Origin: Rhodococcus rhodochrous
GTDB lineage: Bacteria > Actinomycetota > Actinomycetes > Mycobacteriales > Mycobacteriaceae
Length of the DNA stretch: 64,000 bases
Direction: 5' to 3'
Assembly (NCBI RefSeq): GCF_014854695.1
Contig: NZ_CP027557.1
Location: 1,426,001 to 1,490,000 of the forward strand
In this document: positions 52,903 to 62,613 of the stretch, piece after piece
Position numbering within the stretch: position 1 is the stretch's first letter
How the letters are laid out: every line of letters begins with the position of its first letter
Notes under the pieces: model-generated
Database searches by the model: none
Told to the model about the DNA's origin: nothing
Seen by the model: only the letters and a program-made list of their open reading frames with translations
Translations under genes and position numbers: made by a program

Positions 52903-55500
52903 ATGACCGATTCCGCAGACGACACCCCGCAGTCCGCGATGCTCCCGACCCCCACCGTGCGTCCCGGCGCTGCGCACCGATCCGCGGCGACTCCCTCGGG
53001 AATGCGTCGAGCGCTGCGCCGGGCTCGCGACGGGGTCGCACTGAACGTGGACGAAGCGGCGGTCCTGCTGCAGGCCCGGGGCGCCGATCTCGAGGATCTC
53101 TGTGCGTCGGCGGCGCGGGTGCGCGATGCCGGCCTTCTCGCGGAGGGTCGACCCGGCACGGTCACCTACTCGCGCAAGGTCTTCGTCCCCATCACCCGGC
53201 TGTGCCGGGACCGATGCCACTACTGCACCTTCGTCACCGTCCCCGGTAAGCTCCGCGCCGAGGGTCACGGCATGTACCTCGAACCCGACGAGATCCTCGA
53301 GATCGCCCGTCAGGGAGCCGAACTGGGTTGCAAGGAAGCCCTGTTCACACTCGGCGACCGGCCCGAGGACCGGTGGCCCGAAGCGAAGCAGTGGCTCGAC
53401 GAGCGCGGCTACGACTCCACCCTCGACTACGTGCGAGCGATGGCGATCCGCGTCCTCGAGGAGACCGGTCTGCTGCCGCACCTCAATCCCGGGGTGATGA
53501 GCTGGGCCGAGATCTCGCGGCTGAAGCCGGTCGCCCCGTCCATGGGCATGATGCTCGAGACCACCTCCGAACGGTTGTTCACCGAGAAGGGTCAGTGCCA
53601 CTACGGCAGCCCCGACAAGGATCCGGCGGTGCGGCTGCGGGTGCTCACCGATGCGGGCCGACTCGCGGTGCCGTTCACCACCGGCATCCTCGTCGGCATC
53701 GGTGAGGACTTCACCGAGCGTGCCGAATCGATCCATGCGATCCGCAAGTCGCACAAGGCATTCGGTCACATTCAGGAAGTGATCGTCCAGAACTTCCGCG
53801 CCAAGGACGACACCGCGATGCGCGAGCACGACGACGCCGATCTCGACGAGTTCCTCGCCGCGATCGCCGTCGCCCGGCTCGTCCTCGGGCCGGGCATGCG
53901 CATCCAGGCCCCGCCGAATCTCGTCTCGCTCGACGAGTGCCGCGCGCTGCTCGGGGCGGGTGTCGACGACTGGGGTGGTGTCTCGCCGTTGACGCCCGAT
54001 CACGTCAACCCCGAACGGCCCTGGCCGAATCTCGACACCCTGGCGCGCCTGAGCTCCGAGGCCGGCTTCGAGCTCACCGAGCGGATCGCCGCGCAGCCGA
54101 AGTACGTGCTCGCCGGGCAACCGTGGATCGATCCGCGCATCACCGCGCACGTGCACGCCCTCGCCGATCCGGCCACGGGCCTCGCGCGCGAGGTGATCCC
54201 GTCCGGACTGCCCTGGCAGGAGCCCGACATCGACTGGGAGTCGTCGGGCCGCGTGGATCTGAACTCCGAGATCGACGTGACCGGACGCAACACCGAGCAC
54301 CGGTCCGATCTCGGGAGCGCCTTCGGTGACTGGGAGACCGTCCGCGAGCAGGTGCTCGAGCTGGGCGCCTCCGCACCGGTGCGGCTCGACAGCGACGTGC
54401 TCTCGGCGCTGCGCTCCGCGGAACGGGATCCGGGCGGTTGCACCGAAGCGGAGTACATCGCCCTCGCCAACGCCGACGGCGCCGGTCTCGAAGCGCTCGT
54501 GGCGCTCGCCGACCAGCTGCGCCGCGACACCGTCGGCGACGACGTCACCTACGTCGTCAACCGGAACATCAACTTCACCAACATCTGCTACACCGGCTGC
54601 CGGTTCTGCGCCTTCGCGCAGCGCAAGGGCGACGCCGACGCGTTCACCCTGTCGGCGAGCGAGGTCGCCGACCGCGCCTGGGAGGCGCACGTCGCCGGCG
54701 CCACCGAGGTGTGCATGCAGGGCGGCATCGACCCGGAACTGCCGGTGACCGGCTACGCCGATCTCGTCCGCGCCGTCAAGGCACGGGTGCCGTCGATGCA
54801 CGTCCACGCCTTCTCGCCGATGGAGATCGTCAACGGTGTCGCGCGCAGTGGCACGTCGATCCGGGACTGGCTCACCGAACTGCGTAAGGCCGGGCTCGAC
54901 ACCATCCCGGGCACCGCCGCGGAGATCCTCGACGACGAGGTGCGGTGGGTGCTCACCAAGGGCAAGCTCCCGACCGCCGAGTGGATCGAGGTGGTGACCA
55001 CCGCGCACGAGGTGGGCCTGCGCTCGAGCTCGACGATGATGTACGGGCACGTCGACCAGCCGCACCACTGGGTCGGCCACCTCGAGGTGATCCGTGGAAT
55101 CCAGGACCGCACAGGCGGATTCACCGAGTTCGTGCTGCTGCCCTTCGTGCACCAGTCGTCGCCGTTGTATCTGGCCGGCGCGTCGCGTCCCGGCCCGACC
55201 ATGCGCGACAACCGTGCCGCGCACGCCCTCGCGCGGGTCATGCTGCACGGCCGGATCGACAACATCCAGACCAGCTGGGTCAAGCTGGGCGTCGCCGGAA
55301 CACAGGCCATGCTCGAGGGTGGGGCGAACGATCTCGGCGGCACGCTCATGGAGGAGACGATCTCGCGCATGGCGGGCTCGCAGCACGGCTCGGAGAAGAC
55401 CGTCGCCGAACTGGTCGCGATCGCCGAGGGCATCGGGCGGCCGGCGCGCCGGCGGACCACCGCGTACACGCCGATCGAGCTTCCGGTCACCTCGGGCTGA
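52903..55500 (+). CDS. fbiC: FO synthase FbiC (7,8-didemethyl-8-hydroxy-5-deazariboflavin synthase)
   Basis: An 865-residue bifunctional radical-SAM enzyme that makes the deazaflavin FO, the core of coenzyme F420, from tyrosine and a pyrimidine. The CofG half has the cluster motif LCRDRCHYC (Cys101, 105, 108), and the CofH half has CYTGCRFC (Cys562, 566, 569). [15 protein letters not shown] and [18 protein letters not shown] are family-specific. The ATG at 52903 was preferred over 52891. Adjacent fdxC may supply electrons for radical SAM chemistry. Confidence 0.95.
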   Translation: MTDSADDTPQSAMLPTPTVRPGAAHRSAATPSGMRRALRRARDGVALNVDEAAVLLQARGADLEDLCASAARVRDAGLLAEGRPGTVTYSRKVFVPITRLCRDRCHYCTFVTVPGKLRAEGHGMYLEPDEILEIARQGAELGCKEALFTLGDRPEDRWPEAKQWLDERGYDSTLDYVRAMAIRVLEETGLLPHLNPGVMSWAEISRLKPVAPSMGMMLETTSERLFTEKGQCHYGSPDKDPAVRLRVLTDAGRLAVPFTTGILVGIGEDFTERAESIHAIRKSHKAFGHIQEVIVQNFRAKDDTAMREHDDADLDEFLAAIAVARLVLGPGMRIQAPPNLVSLDECRALLGAGVDDWGGVSPLTPDHVNPERPWPNLDTLARLSSEAGFELTERIAAQPKYVLAGQPWIDPRITAHVHALADPATGLAREVIPSGLPWQEPDIDWESSGRVDLNSEIDVTGRNTEHRSDLGSAFGDWETVREQVLELGASAPVRLDSDVLSALRSAERDPGGCTEAEYIALANADGAGLEALVALADQLRRDTVGDDVTYVVNRNINFTNICYTGCRFCAFAQRKGDADAFTLSASEVADRAWEAHVAGATEVCMQGGIDPELPVTGYADLVRAVKARVPSMHVHAFSPMEIVNGVARSGTSIRDWLTELRKAGLDTIPGTAAEILDDEVRWVLTKGKLPTAEWIEVVTTAHEVGLRSSSTMMYGHVDQPHHWVGHLEVIRGIQDRTGGFTEFVLLPFVHQSSPLYLAGASRPGPTMRDNRAAHALARVMLHGRIDNIQTSWVKLGVAGTQAMLEGGANDLGGTLMEETISRMAGSQHGSEKTVAELVAIAEGIGRPARRRTTAYTPIELPVTSG

Positions 55501-55654
55501 GCCGCCACGGCGGCCGGCACTCCGAAGTAGGTAACCCTTACTCCCGAGGCCTACGGTGGGTCGGGGGATACTGGAGGACCGTGGGCGCCGAGGGTGCCCG
55601 CTCGGGCGAGACCGCGCAGGTCGGCGGGCTTACAGAGAGGCAGGGAGAACAGCA

Positions 55655-55978
55655 GTGACGTACACGATTGCGGAACCGTGCGTGGACGTGTTGGACAAGG
55701 CATGCATCGAGGAGTGCCCCGTCGACTGCATCTACGAGGGCGGTCGCATGCTGTACATCCACCCCGACGAGTGCGTCGACTGCGGTGCGTGCGAGCCCGT
55801 GTGCCCCGTCGAAGCGATCTTCTACGAGGACGACGTCCCGGACGAGTGGTCCGAGTACGTCAAGGCCAACGTCGACTTCTTCAACGATCTCGGCTCGCCC
55901 GGTGGCGCCGCGAAGCTCGGCAAGGTCGACTACGACCCGCCGTTCGTCAAGAACCTCCCTCCCATGGGCGAAGAGTGA
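55655..55978 (+). CDS. fdxC: Seven-iron ferredoxin FdxC
   Basis: A 107-residue ferredoxin with one [3Fe-4S] and one [4Fe-4S] cluster: [18 protein letters not shown] (Cys9, 17, 21) and [18 protein letters not shown] (Cys40, 43, 46, 50). The C-terminal [28 protein letters not shown] is typical of actinobacterial FdxC. The GTG at 55655 has AGGGAG. It is an electron donor for cytochromes P450 or, possibly, for FbiC next to it. Confidence 0.95.
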   Translation: MTYTIAEPCVDVLDKACIEECPVDCIYEGGRMLYIHPDECVDCGACEPVCPVEAIFYEDDVPDEWSEYVKANVDFFNDLGSPGGAAKLGKVDYDPPFVKNLPPMGEE

Positions 55979-56000
55979 CGAACGGACCGGTGGAACTTTC

Positions 56001-57113
56001 GTGAGCACGCGTATCCGCCGTTCGGTGGCGAAGGGCCTGCCGGACTTCCCCTGGGACTCCCTGACCGACGCGAAGGCGAAGGCAGCGGCGCATCCCGACG
56101 GCATCGTCAACCTGTCGGTGGGCACACCGGTCGACCCGGTCGCCCCCGTGATCCGGGAGGCGCTCGTCTCCGTCGCGGAGGAGCCGGGTTATCCGACCAC
56201 CCACGGCACCGCCGCACTTCGGCGGGCGGCCGTGGGTGCGCTCGAACGTCGCTACGGCATCACCGGTCTCGACGACTCGGCGATCCTGCCGGCGATCGGC
56301 ACCAAGGAGATGATCGCCTGGCTGCCGTCGCTGCTCGGCCTCGGTGCCGACGATCTCGTCGTGATCCCCGAACTGGCGTACCCGACCTACGAGGTGGGCG
56401 GCCTGCTCGCCGGTGCCCGCATCATCCGCGCCGACGGGCTGACCCGCCTCGGCCCCGAGGTCGCGTCGCTGGTCTTCGTGAACTCGCCGTCGAACCCCAC
56501 CGGCAAGGTGCTCGGACCCGACCACCTGCGCAAGGTCGTCGACTGGGCGCGCAGCCGCAACGCGATCGTCGTCTCCGACGAGTGCTATCTCGGGCTCACC
56601 TGGGAGGGTGAGGCCCTGTCGATCCTGCACCCGAGCGTGTGCGGGGGCGACCACACCAACCTCCTCGCGGTGCACTCGCTGTCGAAGACTTCGAATCTCG
56701 CGAGCTACCGGGCCGGTTTCGTCACCGGCGACGCCGACCTCGTCGCCGACCTGCTCGAGGTCCGCAAGCACTCCGGCATGATGCTGCCGCTGCCGATCCA
56801 GGCCGCGATGACCGCGGCACTGAACGACGACGAGCACGAGAACGCCCAGCGCGAGAAGTATCGCAAGCGTCGCGAGGTGCTCCTCGAGGCCGTGCGCGGC
56901 GCCGGCTTCACCGTCGACCATTCGGAGGCGGGCCTGTACCTGTGGGCGACGCGCGGTGAGGAATGCCGCGCGACCGTCGACTGGTTCGCCGAACGCGGCA
57001 TCCTCATCGCGCCCGGTGAGTTCTACGGTCCCGGTGGTGTCCTGCACGTCCGGATCGCGCTCACCGCAACCGACGACGCCATCGACGCCGCCGCTGCCCG
57101 ACTGCGTGGATAG
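56001..57113 (+). CDS. dapC: Succinyldiaminopimelate aminotransferase (DapC-type)
   Basis: A 370-residue class I PLP aminotransferase. The PLP lysine is in HSLSKTSNLASYRAGF, and NPTGKVL, VSDECYLGL and HVRIALTAT are fold-type I signatures. In actinobacteria the gene after fdxC is annotated as DapC, converting N-succinyl-L-2-amino-6-oxopimelate in the lysine/diaminopimelate pathway. GTG at 56001 starts 22 bp after fdxC. Substrate assignment rests on synteny with M. tuberculosis Rv1178. Confidence 0.88.
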   Translation: MSTRIRRSVAKGLPDFPWDSLTDAKAKAAAHPDGIVNLSVGTPVDPVAPVIREALVSVAEEPGYPTTHGTAALRRAAVGALERRYGITGLDDSAILPAIGTKEMIAWLPSLLGLGADDLVVIPELAYPTYEVGGLLAGARIIRADGLTRLGPEVASLVFVNSPSNPTGKVLGPDHLRKVVDWARSRNAIVVSDECYLGLTWEGEALSILHPSVCGGDHTNLLAVHSLSKTSNLASYRAGFVTGDADLVADLLEVRKHSGMMLPLPIQAAMTAALNDDEHENAQREKYRKRREVLLEAVRGAGFTVDHSEAGLYLWATRGEECRATVDWFAERGILIAPGEFYGPGGVLHVRIALTATDDAIDAAAARLRG

Positions 57114-57210
57114 AGCGCAGCCTCCGGCTCCGCTGGGCGGATAGTCGCAGCCACTGATGTGACAGCGTCGACGCACCGCCCGGCGAGCGGCTCGCCGGTA
57201 GATTGGCCCC

Positions 57211-57915
57211 GTGAGTTCGTCCGGTGAGGATCCGCTGCTGTGGGTGCTCTACGTCGCCGTGGTGGCCATCGCTGCGGTGAGCGCGTCGCGCTCCCACTCG
57301 GGAAGCTCCGCGCACGCGACGACGCGATCGTTCTGGTGGCCCCCACCCGTCGCGGCGACGATCCTGTGGTCGGTGGTCGCGGTGGCCTCACTCGCGCGGC
57401 TCGTCTTCCCCGGACTGCTCGACGTCTTCCGGCGGCAGCCGGTCCGCACCCGTGACCGGGGGGAGTGGTGGCGGGTCCTCACCGCCGGTCTGATCGAGGA
57501 CGGCGGCGTGCTCCTCACCGTCGTGAACCTGCTGTTGCTCGCGGTGGTCGCCGTCGCGATCGTGCGGGTGTGGGGGTGGTACCGCGCACTCGGGTTGTTC
57601 CTGGTCGGCCAGGTGCTGTGGGGGTTGTTCACCACCTTCGTCTTTCCGTCCGACGGCGCGGGAACGACCGGCGCGACGCTCGCCTCGGCCGCGACCCTCG
57701 CGGGACTGTGGCCGGTCGTCGGAGCGACCCGCTCGCTGCTCGTCGCCTCCGCGGCGACCTTCCTTCTCGGTGTGGTCCTCGTGATCGCGGGCGACGCGCA
57801 CGGCGTGGCCGTCCTCATCGGAATGCTGCTGGGCGCGGTCCTGGCCACTGTGCTTCCCCCGGCACATCTCGCGCGGACATCGATGTCCGCGGCGCGCGGC
57901 GACATCCACACCTGA
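57211..57915 (+). CDS. Rhomboid-fold membrane protein lacking the catalytic serine
   Basis: A 234-residue membrane protein with about six hydrophobic segments. Rhomboid landmarks can be aligned: EWWRVLTAGLIEDGG in the place of the WR-containing loop, VVNLLLLAVVAVAIVRVWGWYR, GAGTTGATLASAATL where proteases have GxSGA, and GDAHGVAVLIGMLLGAVL where proteases carry the catalytic His. Here Ser is Thr and the WR-loop His is lost, so it is probably a pseudoprotease. GTG start. The function is unknown. Confidence 0.7.
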   Translation: MSSSGEDPLLWVLYVAVVAIAAVSASRSHSGSSAHATTRSFWWPPPVAATILWSVVAVASLARLVFPGLLDVFRRQPVRTRDRGEWWRVLTAGLIEDGGVLLTVVNLLLLAVVAVAIVRVWGWYRALGLFLVGQVLWGLFTTFVFPSDGAGTTGATLASAATLAGLWPVVGATRSLLVASAATFLLGVVLVIAGDAHGVAVLIGMLLGAVLATVLPPAHLARTSMSAARGDIHT

Positions 57916-57963
57916 CCGCCACACCCGACCGCCTCCGCGAGGCTGCGGGAGCGATATGGAATC

Positions 57964-59403
57964 GTGGCTGCTGTGTCTGCACTGCTTCGTTCGCTGAACC
58001 CGCTGGCCGTCGCGCGCGGCGACGATCTCCCGGACGCCGTTCGTATCGACGGCCACACCTTCTCCCGCAGCGATCTGCTCGGCGCGGCCACCGCGGTCGC
58101 GGCGCGGGTGGCACGCGCCGATCGGGTGGCCGTGCTCGCCACTCCGAGCGCGACCACCGTCGTCGCCGTGACCGGTGCCCTGCTCGCCGGGACGACCGTG
58201 GTGCCGGTGCCGCCGGATTCGGGGCCCGCCGAACTCGCCCACATCCTGACGGATTCGGGTGCGCAGGCCTGGCTCGGTCCGGCGCCGGAGGTGCAGCATC
58301 CCGACGTTCCACAGCTGCCGAGCCTGCCGGTCCGCCTGCACGCCCGCGACTGGCACCACCTGCCCGAGCCGAACCCCGCGCGAATCGCGTTCGTGCTCTA
58401 CACCTCCGGTACCACCGGCGCTCCGAAGGGTGTGCTGCTGAGCCGCCGGGCGATCGCCGCGGGCATCGACGCGCTCGCCGAGGCGTGGGCCTGGACCGAG
58501 CGCGACACGCTCGTCCACGGACTGCCGCTGTTCCACGTGCACGGACTCGTGCTCGGTGTGGTCGGGGCCCTGCGTGTGGGCAGCCGGCTGATCCACACGG
58601 GCAAGCCCACCCCGCAGGCCTACGCCGAAGCGCAGGGATCCCTCTACTTCGGGGTGCCGACGGTGTGGACACGCGTCGTCGAGGACGAGGACTCCGCCCG
58701 CGCGCTCAGCGGCGCGCGACTGCTCGTCTCGGGCAGCGCGCCGCTGCCGGTGCCGGTCTTCGAACGACTGCGTGAGCTCACGGGGCTGGTTCCGATCGAG
58801 CGCTACGGCATGAGCGAGACGATGCTGACCCTCAGCACGCGGGTCGACGGCGAGCGCCGTCCCGGCTGGGTCGGCACGCCGGTGGCCGGGGTCGAGACGC
58901 GACTGCGCGACGAGCAGGGCCGCGACGTGCCCCACGACGGGGAGAGCATCGGTGTCCTGCAGGTGCGTGGACCGATGCTCTTCGACGGCTACCTGAACAG
59001 GCCGGAGGCCACTGCGGCCGCGTGGACCGAGGACGGATGGTTCGTCACCGGCGACGTGGCGGCCGTCGACGAGGGTGGATTCCACCGCATCGTGGGTCGC
59101 GAGTCGACCGATCTGATCAAGACCGGCGGGTTCCGGGTCGGTGCGGGGGAGATCGAGACCGTTCTGCTCGGCCATCCCGCTGTGCGGGAGGTGGCCGTGG
59201 TGGGCCTGCCCGACGACGACCTCGGTCAGCGGATCGTCGCGTTCGTGGTGCCCGCCGCCGACGGCTCGGAGGTCGACGAATCGGAACTGATCGACCTTGT
59301 CGCACAACAGCTCTCCGTGCACAAGCGGCCCCGGGAGGTGCGTGTGGTGAGCGACCTTCCGCGCAACGCGATGGGCAAGGTGCAGAAGAAGAAACTGGGC
59401 TGA
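57964..59403 (+). CDS. fadD36: AMP-forming acyl-CoA synthetase FadD36-like
   Basis: A 479-residue ANL ligase. Motifs are VLYTSGTTGAPKGVL, YGMSETMLTL, DGWFVTGDVAAVDEGG, GRESTDLIKTGGFRVGAGEIE and PRNAMGKVQKKKL. It resembles the malonyl-CoA-synthetase/FadD36 group more than FadD long-chain ligases. As I recall, fadD36 (Rv1193) is not far downstream of dapC in M. tuberculosis. The GTG at 57964 was chosen. A pucR-type regulator follows. Confidence 0.85.
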   Translation: MAAVSALLRSLNPLAVARGDDLPDAVRIDGHTFSRSDLLGAATAVAARVARADRVAVLATPSATTVVAVTGALLAGTTVVPVPPDSGPAELAHILTDSGAQAWLGPAPEVQHPDVPQLPSLPVRLHARDWHHLPEPNPARIAFVLYTSGTTGAPKGVLLSRRAIAAGIDALAEAWAWTERDTLVHGLPLFHVHGLVLGVVGALRVGSRLIHTGKPTPQAYAEAQGSLYFGVPTVWTRVVEDEDSARALSGARLLVSGSAPLPVPVFERLRELTGLVPIERYGMSETMLTLSTRVDGERRPGWVGTPVAGVETRLRDEQGRDVPHDGESIGVLQVRGPMLFDGYLNRPEATAAAWTEDGWFVTGDVAAVDEGGFHRIVGRESTDLIKTGGFRVGAGEIETVLLGHPAVREVAVVGLPDDDLGQRIVAFVVPAADGSEVDESELIDLVAQQLSVHKRPREVRVVSDLPRNAMGKVQKKKLG

Positions 59404-59550
59404 CAGGGTCGGTGGGGGAGCGCCCGCGGGCAATTCCTGTTACCGGAACTTCGTGGAAAATCGGTCACAGGGGTTGCATGTGTCACACTGCGAGGCGGAT
59501 TCTCTACTGCACCGTATGTAGATCTACTCACTTCGATGGGGGTTCGAGGG

Positions 59551-60828
59551 ATGTCTGTAACGGATCAGGTCCGGTTGCCCGGGCACGACCGTCGGGGGGA
59601 CGGTGAGAACGCTCCGCTCTTCGTGGTGGACGGGAAGCCCGCGTCCGTTCCGCTGCGCGATCTGCCGGCCGTGGCCCGCAAACTCGTGGCGCACTTCGCC
59701 GACAACGTGGCTCCGTGTTCGCTCCGACCGGGGGAATCACTGCGCGGCGACGTCACCGAGGTCACCGTGCGCTGCCTGCGCATCGCAATTCATCTCCTCG
59801 ACTCCGGAGAACTGCCGTCCGACGCGGAGCTCGCCGACCTGCGCAGCAGCGCCGCGCAGTGGGCCCGCGCCGGGTTCCGGCTCGAGTACATGCTCCGGAT
59901 CTACCACGAAGGCATCCGCCTCGGTTGGGAGCTGGTCACCGATCGGGCCCGGGAGGGCGACGTCTCCTCCGTCGCCGACGCGTCCCGCCTGTGGATGGCC
60001 CTGCTCGAGAAGGTCACCGTCGCCGCGACCACCGGTTTCGTCGCCGAACTCGACGCCATCCGCCGCGAACGCGACGTCGCCGCGCAGGAACTGGTCACCG
60101 CGCTGCTGAGCGGGCAGGACGCCGCGGCGGTCGCGCAGCGCTCCGGGCTGGTGCTCGCCGACACCTACACCGTGCTCGCGGTCTCGCTCACCCGGCATCC
60201 CGACGAACGCAATCCGCACGTGCGGCCGGAGGTCGTCGCGCGGCGCACCCTGCGGCGGGTCGAGACCGAACTCGAAGCGATCTGCGAGGGTCGCCATCTC
60301 GCGATGCTCGGTCCCGAGGGCGGCACCGTCCTGCTCCCCGAATCACCCACGACCGAGGCGATCGAAGAGTTCCGGCAGCGCATCGAGACCGTCGCGGGGG
60401 TGTCCGTCACGATCGCTCTCGTCCACGCTCCCGTCCGGGAGGTGCCCACCGCCGCGAAGCAGGCCCACGAGCTGCTCGATCTCGTGCGACGGCTCGGCCG
60501 TCCGGTCGGGGCCTACGGCATGAAGGATCTGGCCCTCGAATACCAGCTCACCCGGCCCGGACCGGCACGCCGCCACCTCGCGCGCGTACTCGACCCACTC
60601 GACGAATCACCCGAACTCGTCGAGACGCTGGAAACGCACATCGCCCACGACCTCAGTCGTCAGCTCACGGCCAAGACCTTGCACGTCCACGCGAACACCG
60701 TCGACTACCGGCTCAAGCGGGTCGCGCAACTCACCGGCTTCGACCCCACCCGGCCCTCCGGTCTGCGGCAACTGCAGGCGGCGCTGATCGCTCGACGACT
60801 CGAACTGGAGAGCTCCGAACAGGGCTGA
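59551..60828 (+). CDS. PucR/CdaR-family transcriptional regulator
   Basis: A 425-residue protein. The N-terminal half (about 1-170) is a helical sensor domain of the RsbR/GGDEF-linked type (SLRPGESLRGDVTEVTVRCLRIAIHLLDSGE), followed by a degenerate GGDEF-like CdaR region and the PucR C-terminal helix-turn-helix: DLSRQLTAKTLHVHANTVDYRLKRVAQLTG. This is a second PucR-type protein in the window, but lacks the purine domain of the first, so it has another signal. The ATG at 59551 has GGGGGTTCGAGGG. It lies 148 bp after fadD36. Confidence 0.85.
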   Translation: MSVTDQVRLPGHDRRGDGENAPLFVVDGKPASVPLRDLPAVARKLVAHFADNVAPCSLRPGESLRGDVTEVTVRCLRIAIHLLDSGELPSDAELADLRSSAAQWARAGFRLEYMLRIYHEGIRLGWELVTDRAREGDVSSVADASRLWMALLEKVTVAATTGFVAELDAIRRERDVAAQELVTALLSGQDAAAVAQRSGLVLADTYTVLAVSLTRHPDERNPHVRPEVVARRTLRRVETELEAICEGRHLAMLGPEGGTVLLPESPTTEAIEEFRQRIETVAGVSVTIALVHAPVREVPTAAKQAHELLDLVRRLGRPVGAYGMKDLALEYQLTRPGPARRHLARVLDPLDESPELVETLETHIAHDLSRQLTAKTLHVHANTVDYRLKRVAQLTGFDPTRPSGLRQLQAALIARRLELESSEQG

Positions 60829-60927
60829 TATCGCACCGGATTCGGCTTCCCGAGGTCTGTCGGTCTATATCATCGGTCTCGGGCGACCGAGGGGCGTCAC
60901 CCGGAGTGAACGCGAGGGGGCCGACGC

Positions 60928-62613
60928 ATGGCGGGGGAATCCGAACCGTCCGAGTCGGATCCGCCGAGCCGTCGTGGCGGCGCGCGTGGGGGTGCACGGC
61001 CGGACAGGAGTCGGCAGGGCAGGGGTCGTGCGCGCTGGCTCGTCGTTGCCGCGATCCTCGTCCTCGCGGCCGGATCCGTCGCCTTCCTCGTCGTGGAGGG
61101 GCAGAGCGGGTGCGACGACTCCGAGCACTACACCGTGGCGGTCACCGCGGACCTCGCACCCGTGATCGAGGAGATCGCGGTATCCGGATGCACCGAATTC
61201 GAGGTCGTCGAACAGGAACCGGGCGAGGTGTCGGCGCGACTGGCGACCGACGACGTTCCCGACCTGTGGCTCCCGGCGGGCGGTTGGTGGGCGTCGTGGG
61301 CGGGTGAGACCGCTACCGGCCCGGTGCGCACGGTGTCGACCCCTCTCGCCACCACGCCGCTCGTGATCGCGGGCGCGCCGGGCACCGTCGAACCGGCGGC
61401 CGACTGGCAGGAGGCCCTGTCCGATCCGGATCTCGTCTTCGGCAACCCACTGCGCTCCGGCCCGGCGGCGGGAGCCATCCGCGCGGTGCTGGCGGAGGCC
61501 GCCGACGACCCCGTCGCGATGGGCACCGTCCGTCCCGTCATGGCGCCGCTCGCCGAGCGGGAGGGGGTCCGCGACGAGGAGGTGCCCACCGGATCGACGC
61601 TGCTCGAGGAGACCGTCGCGAACGGCGGGACGGTGGTGAGCACCGAACAGCAGGTCGAGGCCTATCGCAGCGTCCACGAACGCGAACTGGGCATCGAGGT
61701 ACCCGCCACCGGGACGCTGCTCGTGGACTATCCGGTGATCGTGACCGCGCGGGGGGAGAGACACGACGCCGCGGCGGCCGCCGCGACCGCGCTGACCGAC
61801 GCGCTGCACACCTCCGAAGGGCTCGACAGGCTGGCCCGTCACGGCTTCCGGGGCGGAGGCGGACGGCCCCTGCCCGACGACCGCGGTGTGGGCGCGGTGC
61901 CGGTGCTCGAACTCGACGACGAGACCGTCGCCGAGGAAGCGATGAATGTGTGGGCGTTGCAGGCCCTTCCCGTGCGCACCGTGTTCGCGGTGGACGTCTC
62001 CGCTTCGATGAACCGCAATCTCGGCGACGAGAGCCGGATCGAACTGGTCCGACGCGCCGCGACCGCCGCCAACGAGGTCCTGCCCGGGAACGTCTCGGCC
62101 GGCCTGTGGTTCTTCGGCGGCAGAGTGAGCGACTATGCCACCTTGCCGAACGACCGCGCCGAACCCTCGGGGGACTACATCATGGCGGCCCCGATCCGGC
62201 GCTTCGATGCCGTGGTGGACGGCGGGACCCATCGCGACCGGCTCACCGCGCTCGTCGCGCAGATGGCCGGCACGGCCGACGAGACCACCGCGCTCTACGA
62301 CACGATCCTCGCGGCCTTCCGGTACGTGCAGGACAGCTACGACCCGCGAGCGGCCAACAGTGTCGTCGTGGTGACCGATGGTGCCGACGACGGCTCCGAG
62401 ATCTCGAAGGACGAACTGCTCGCCGTCCTCTCGAACGAGAACGATCCGTCCAGGCCGGTCCGGATCGTGACGATCGGACTCGGCGAGGACGTCGACACCA
62501 CGACCCTCGAGCAGATCGCTGCGGCGACCGGAGGGGTGAACTACCGGACGAGCGATCCGCTCGACATCACCGAGCTCGTGCTCACTGCGCTGGCCGATCG
62601 GACGGGTGGCTGA
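60928..62613 (+). CDS. Solute-binding / von Willebrand factor A domain fusion protein
   Basis: A 561-residue protein anchored by an N-terminal membrane helix (WLVVAAILVLAAGSVAFLVVE, about 36-56). Residues about 65-330 form a periplasmic-binding fold (YTVAVTADLAPVIEEIAVSG, TPLVIAGAPGTVEPAADWQEAL, TGTLLVDYPVIVTARG), and about 345-555 is a VWA domain with the MIDAS motif VDVSASMNR and later VVVTDGADDGSE. A ligand and metal-dependent adhesion role is likely. Two folds in one chain are frequent in actinobacteria but the partner is unknown. Its 3' end overlaps the permease gene by 32 bp. Confidence 0.85.
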   Translation: MAGESEPSESDPPSRRGGARGGARPDRSRQGRGRARWLVVAAILVLAAGSVAFLVVEGQSGCDDSEHYTVAVTADLAPVIEEIAVSGCTEFEVVEQEPGEVSARLATDDVPDLWLPAGGWWASWAGETATGPVRTVSTPLATTPLVIAGAPGTVEPAADWQEALSDPDLVFGNPLRSGPAAGAIRAVLAEAADDPVAMGTVRPVMAPLAEREGVRDEEVPTGSTLLEETVANGGTVVSTEQQVEAYRSVHERELGIEVPATGTLLVDYPVIVTARGERHDAAAAAATALTDALHTSEGLDRLARHGFRGGGGRPLPDDRGVGAVPVLELDDETVAEEAMNVWALQALPVRTVFAVDVSASMNRNLGDESRIELVRRAATAANEVLPGNVSAGLWFFGGRVSDYATLPNDRAEPSGDYIMAAPIRRFDAVVDGGTHRDRLTALVAQMAGTADETTALYDTILAAFRYVQDSYDPRAANSVVVVTDGADDGSEISKDELLAVLSNENDPSRPVRIVTIGLGEDVDTTTLEQIAAATGGVNYRTSDPLDITELVLTALADRTGG

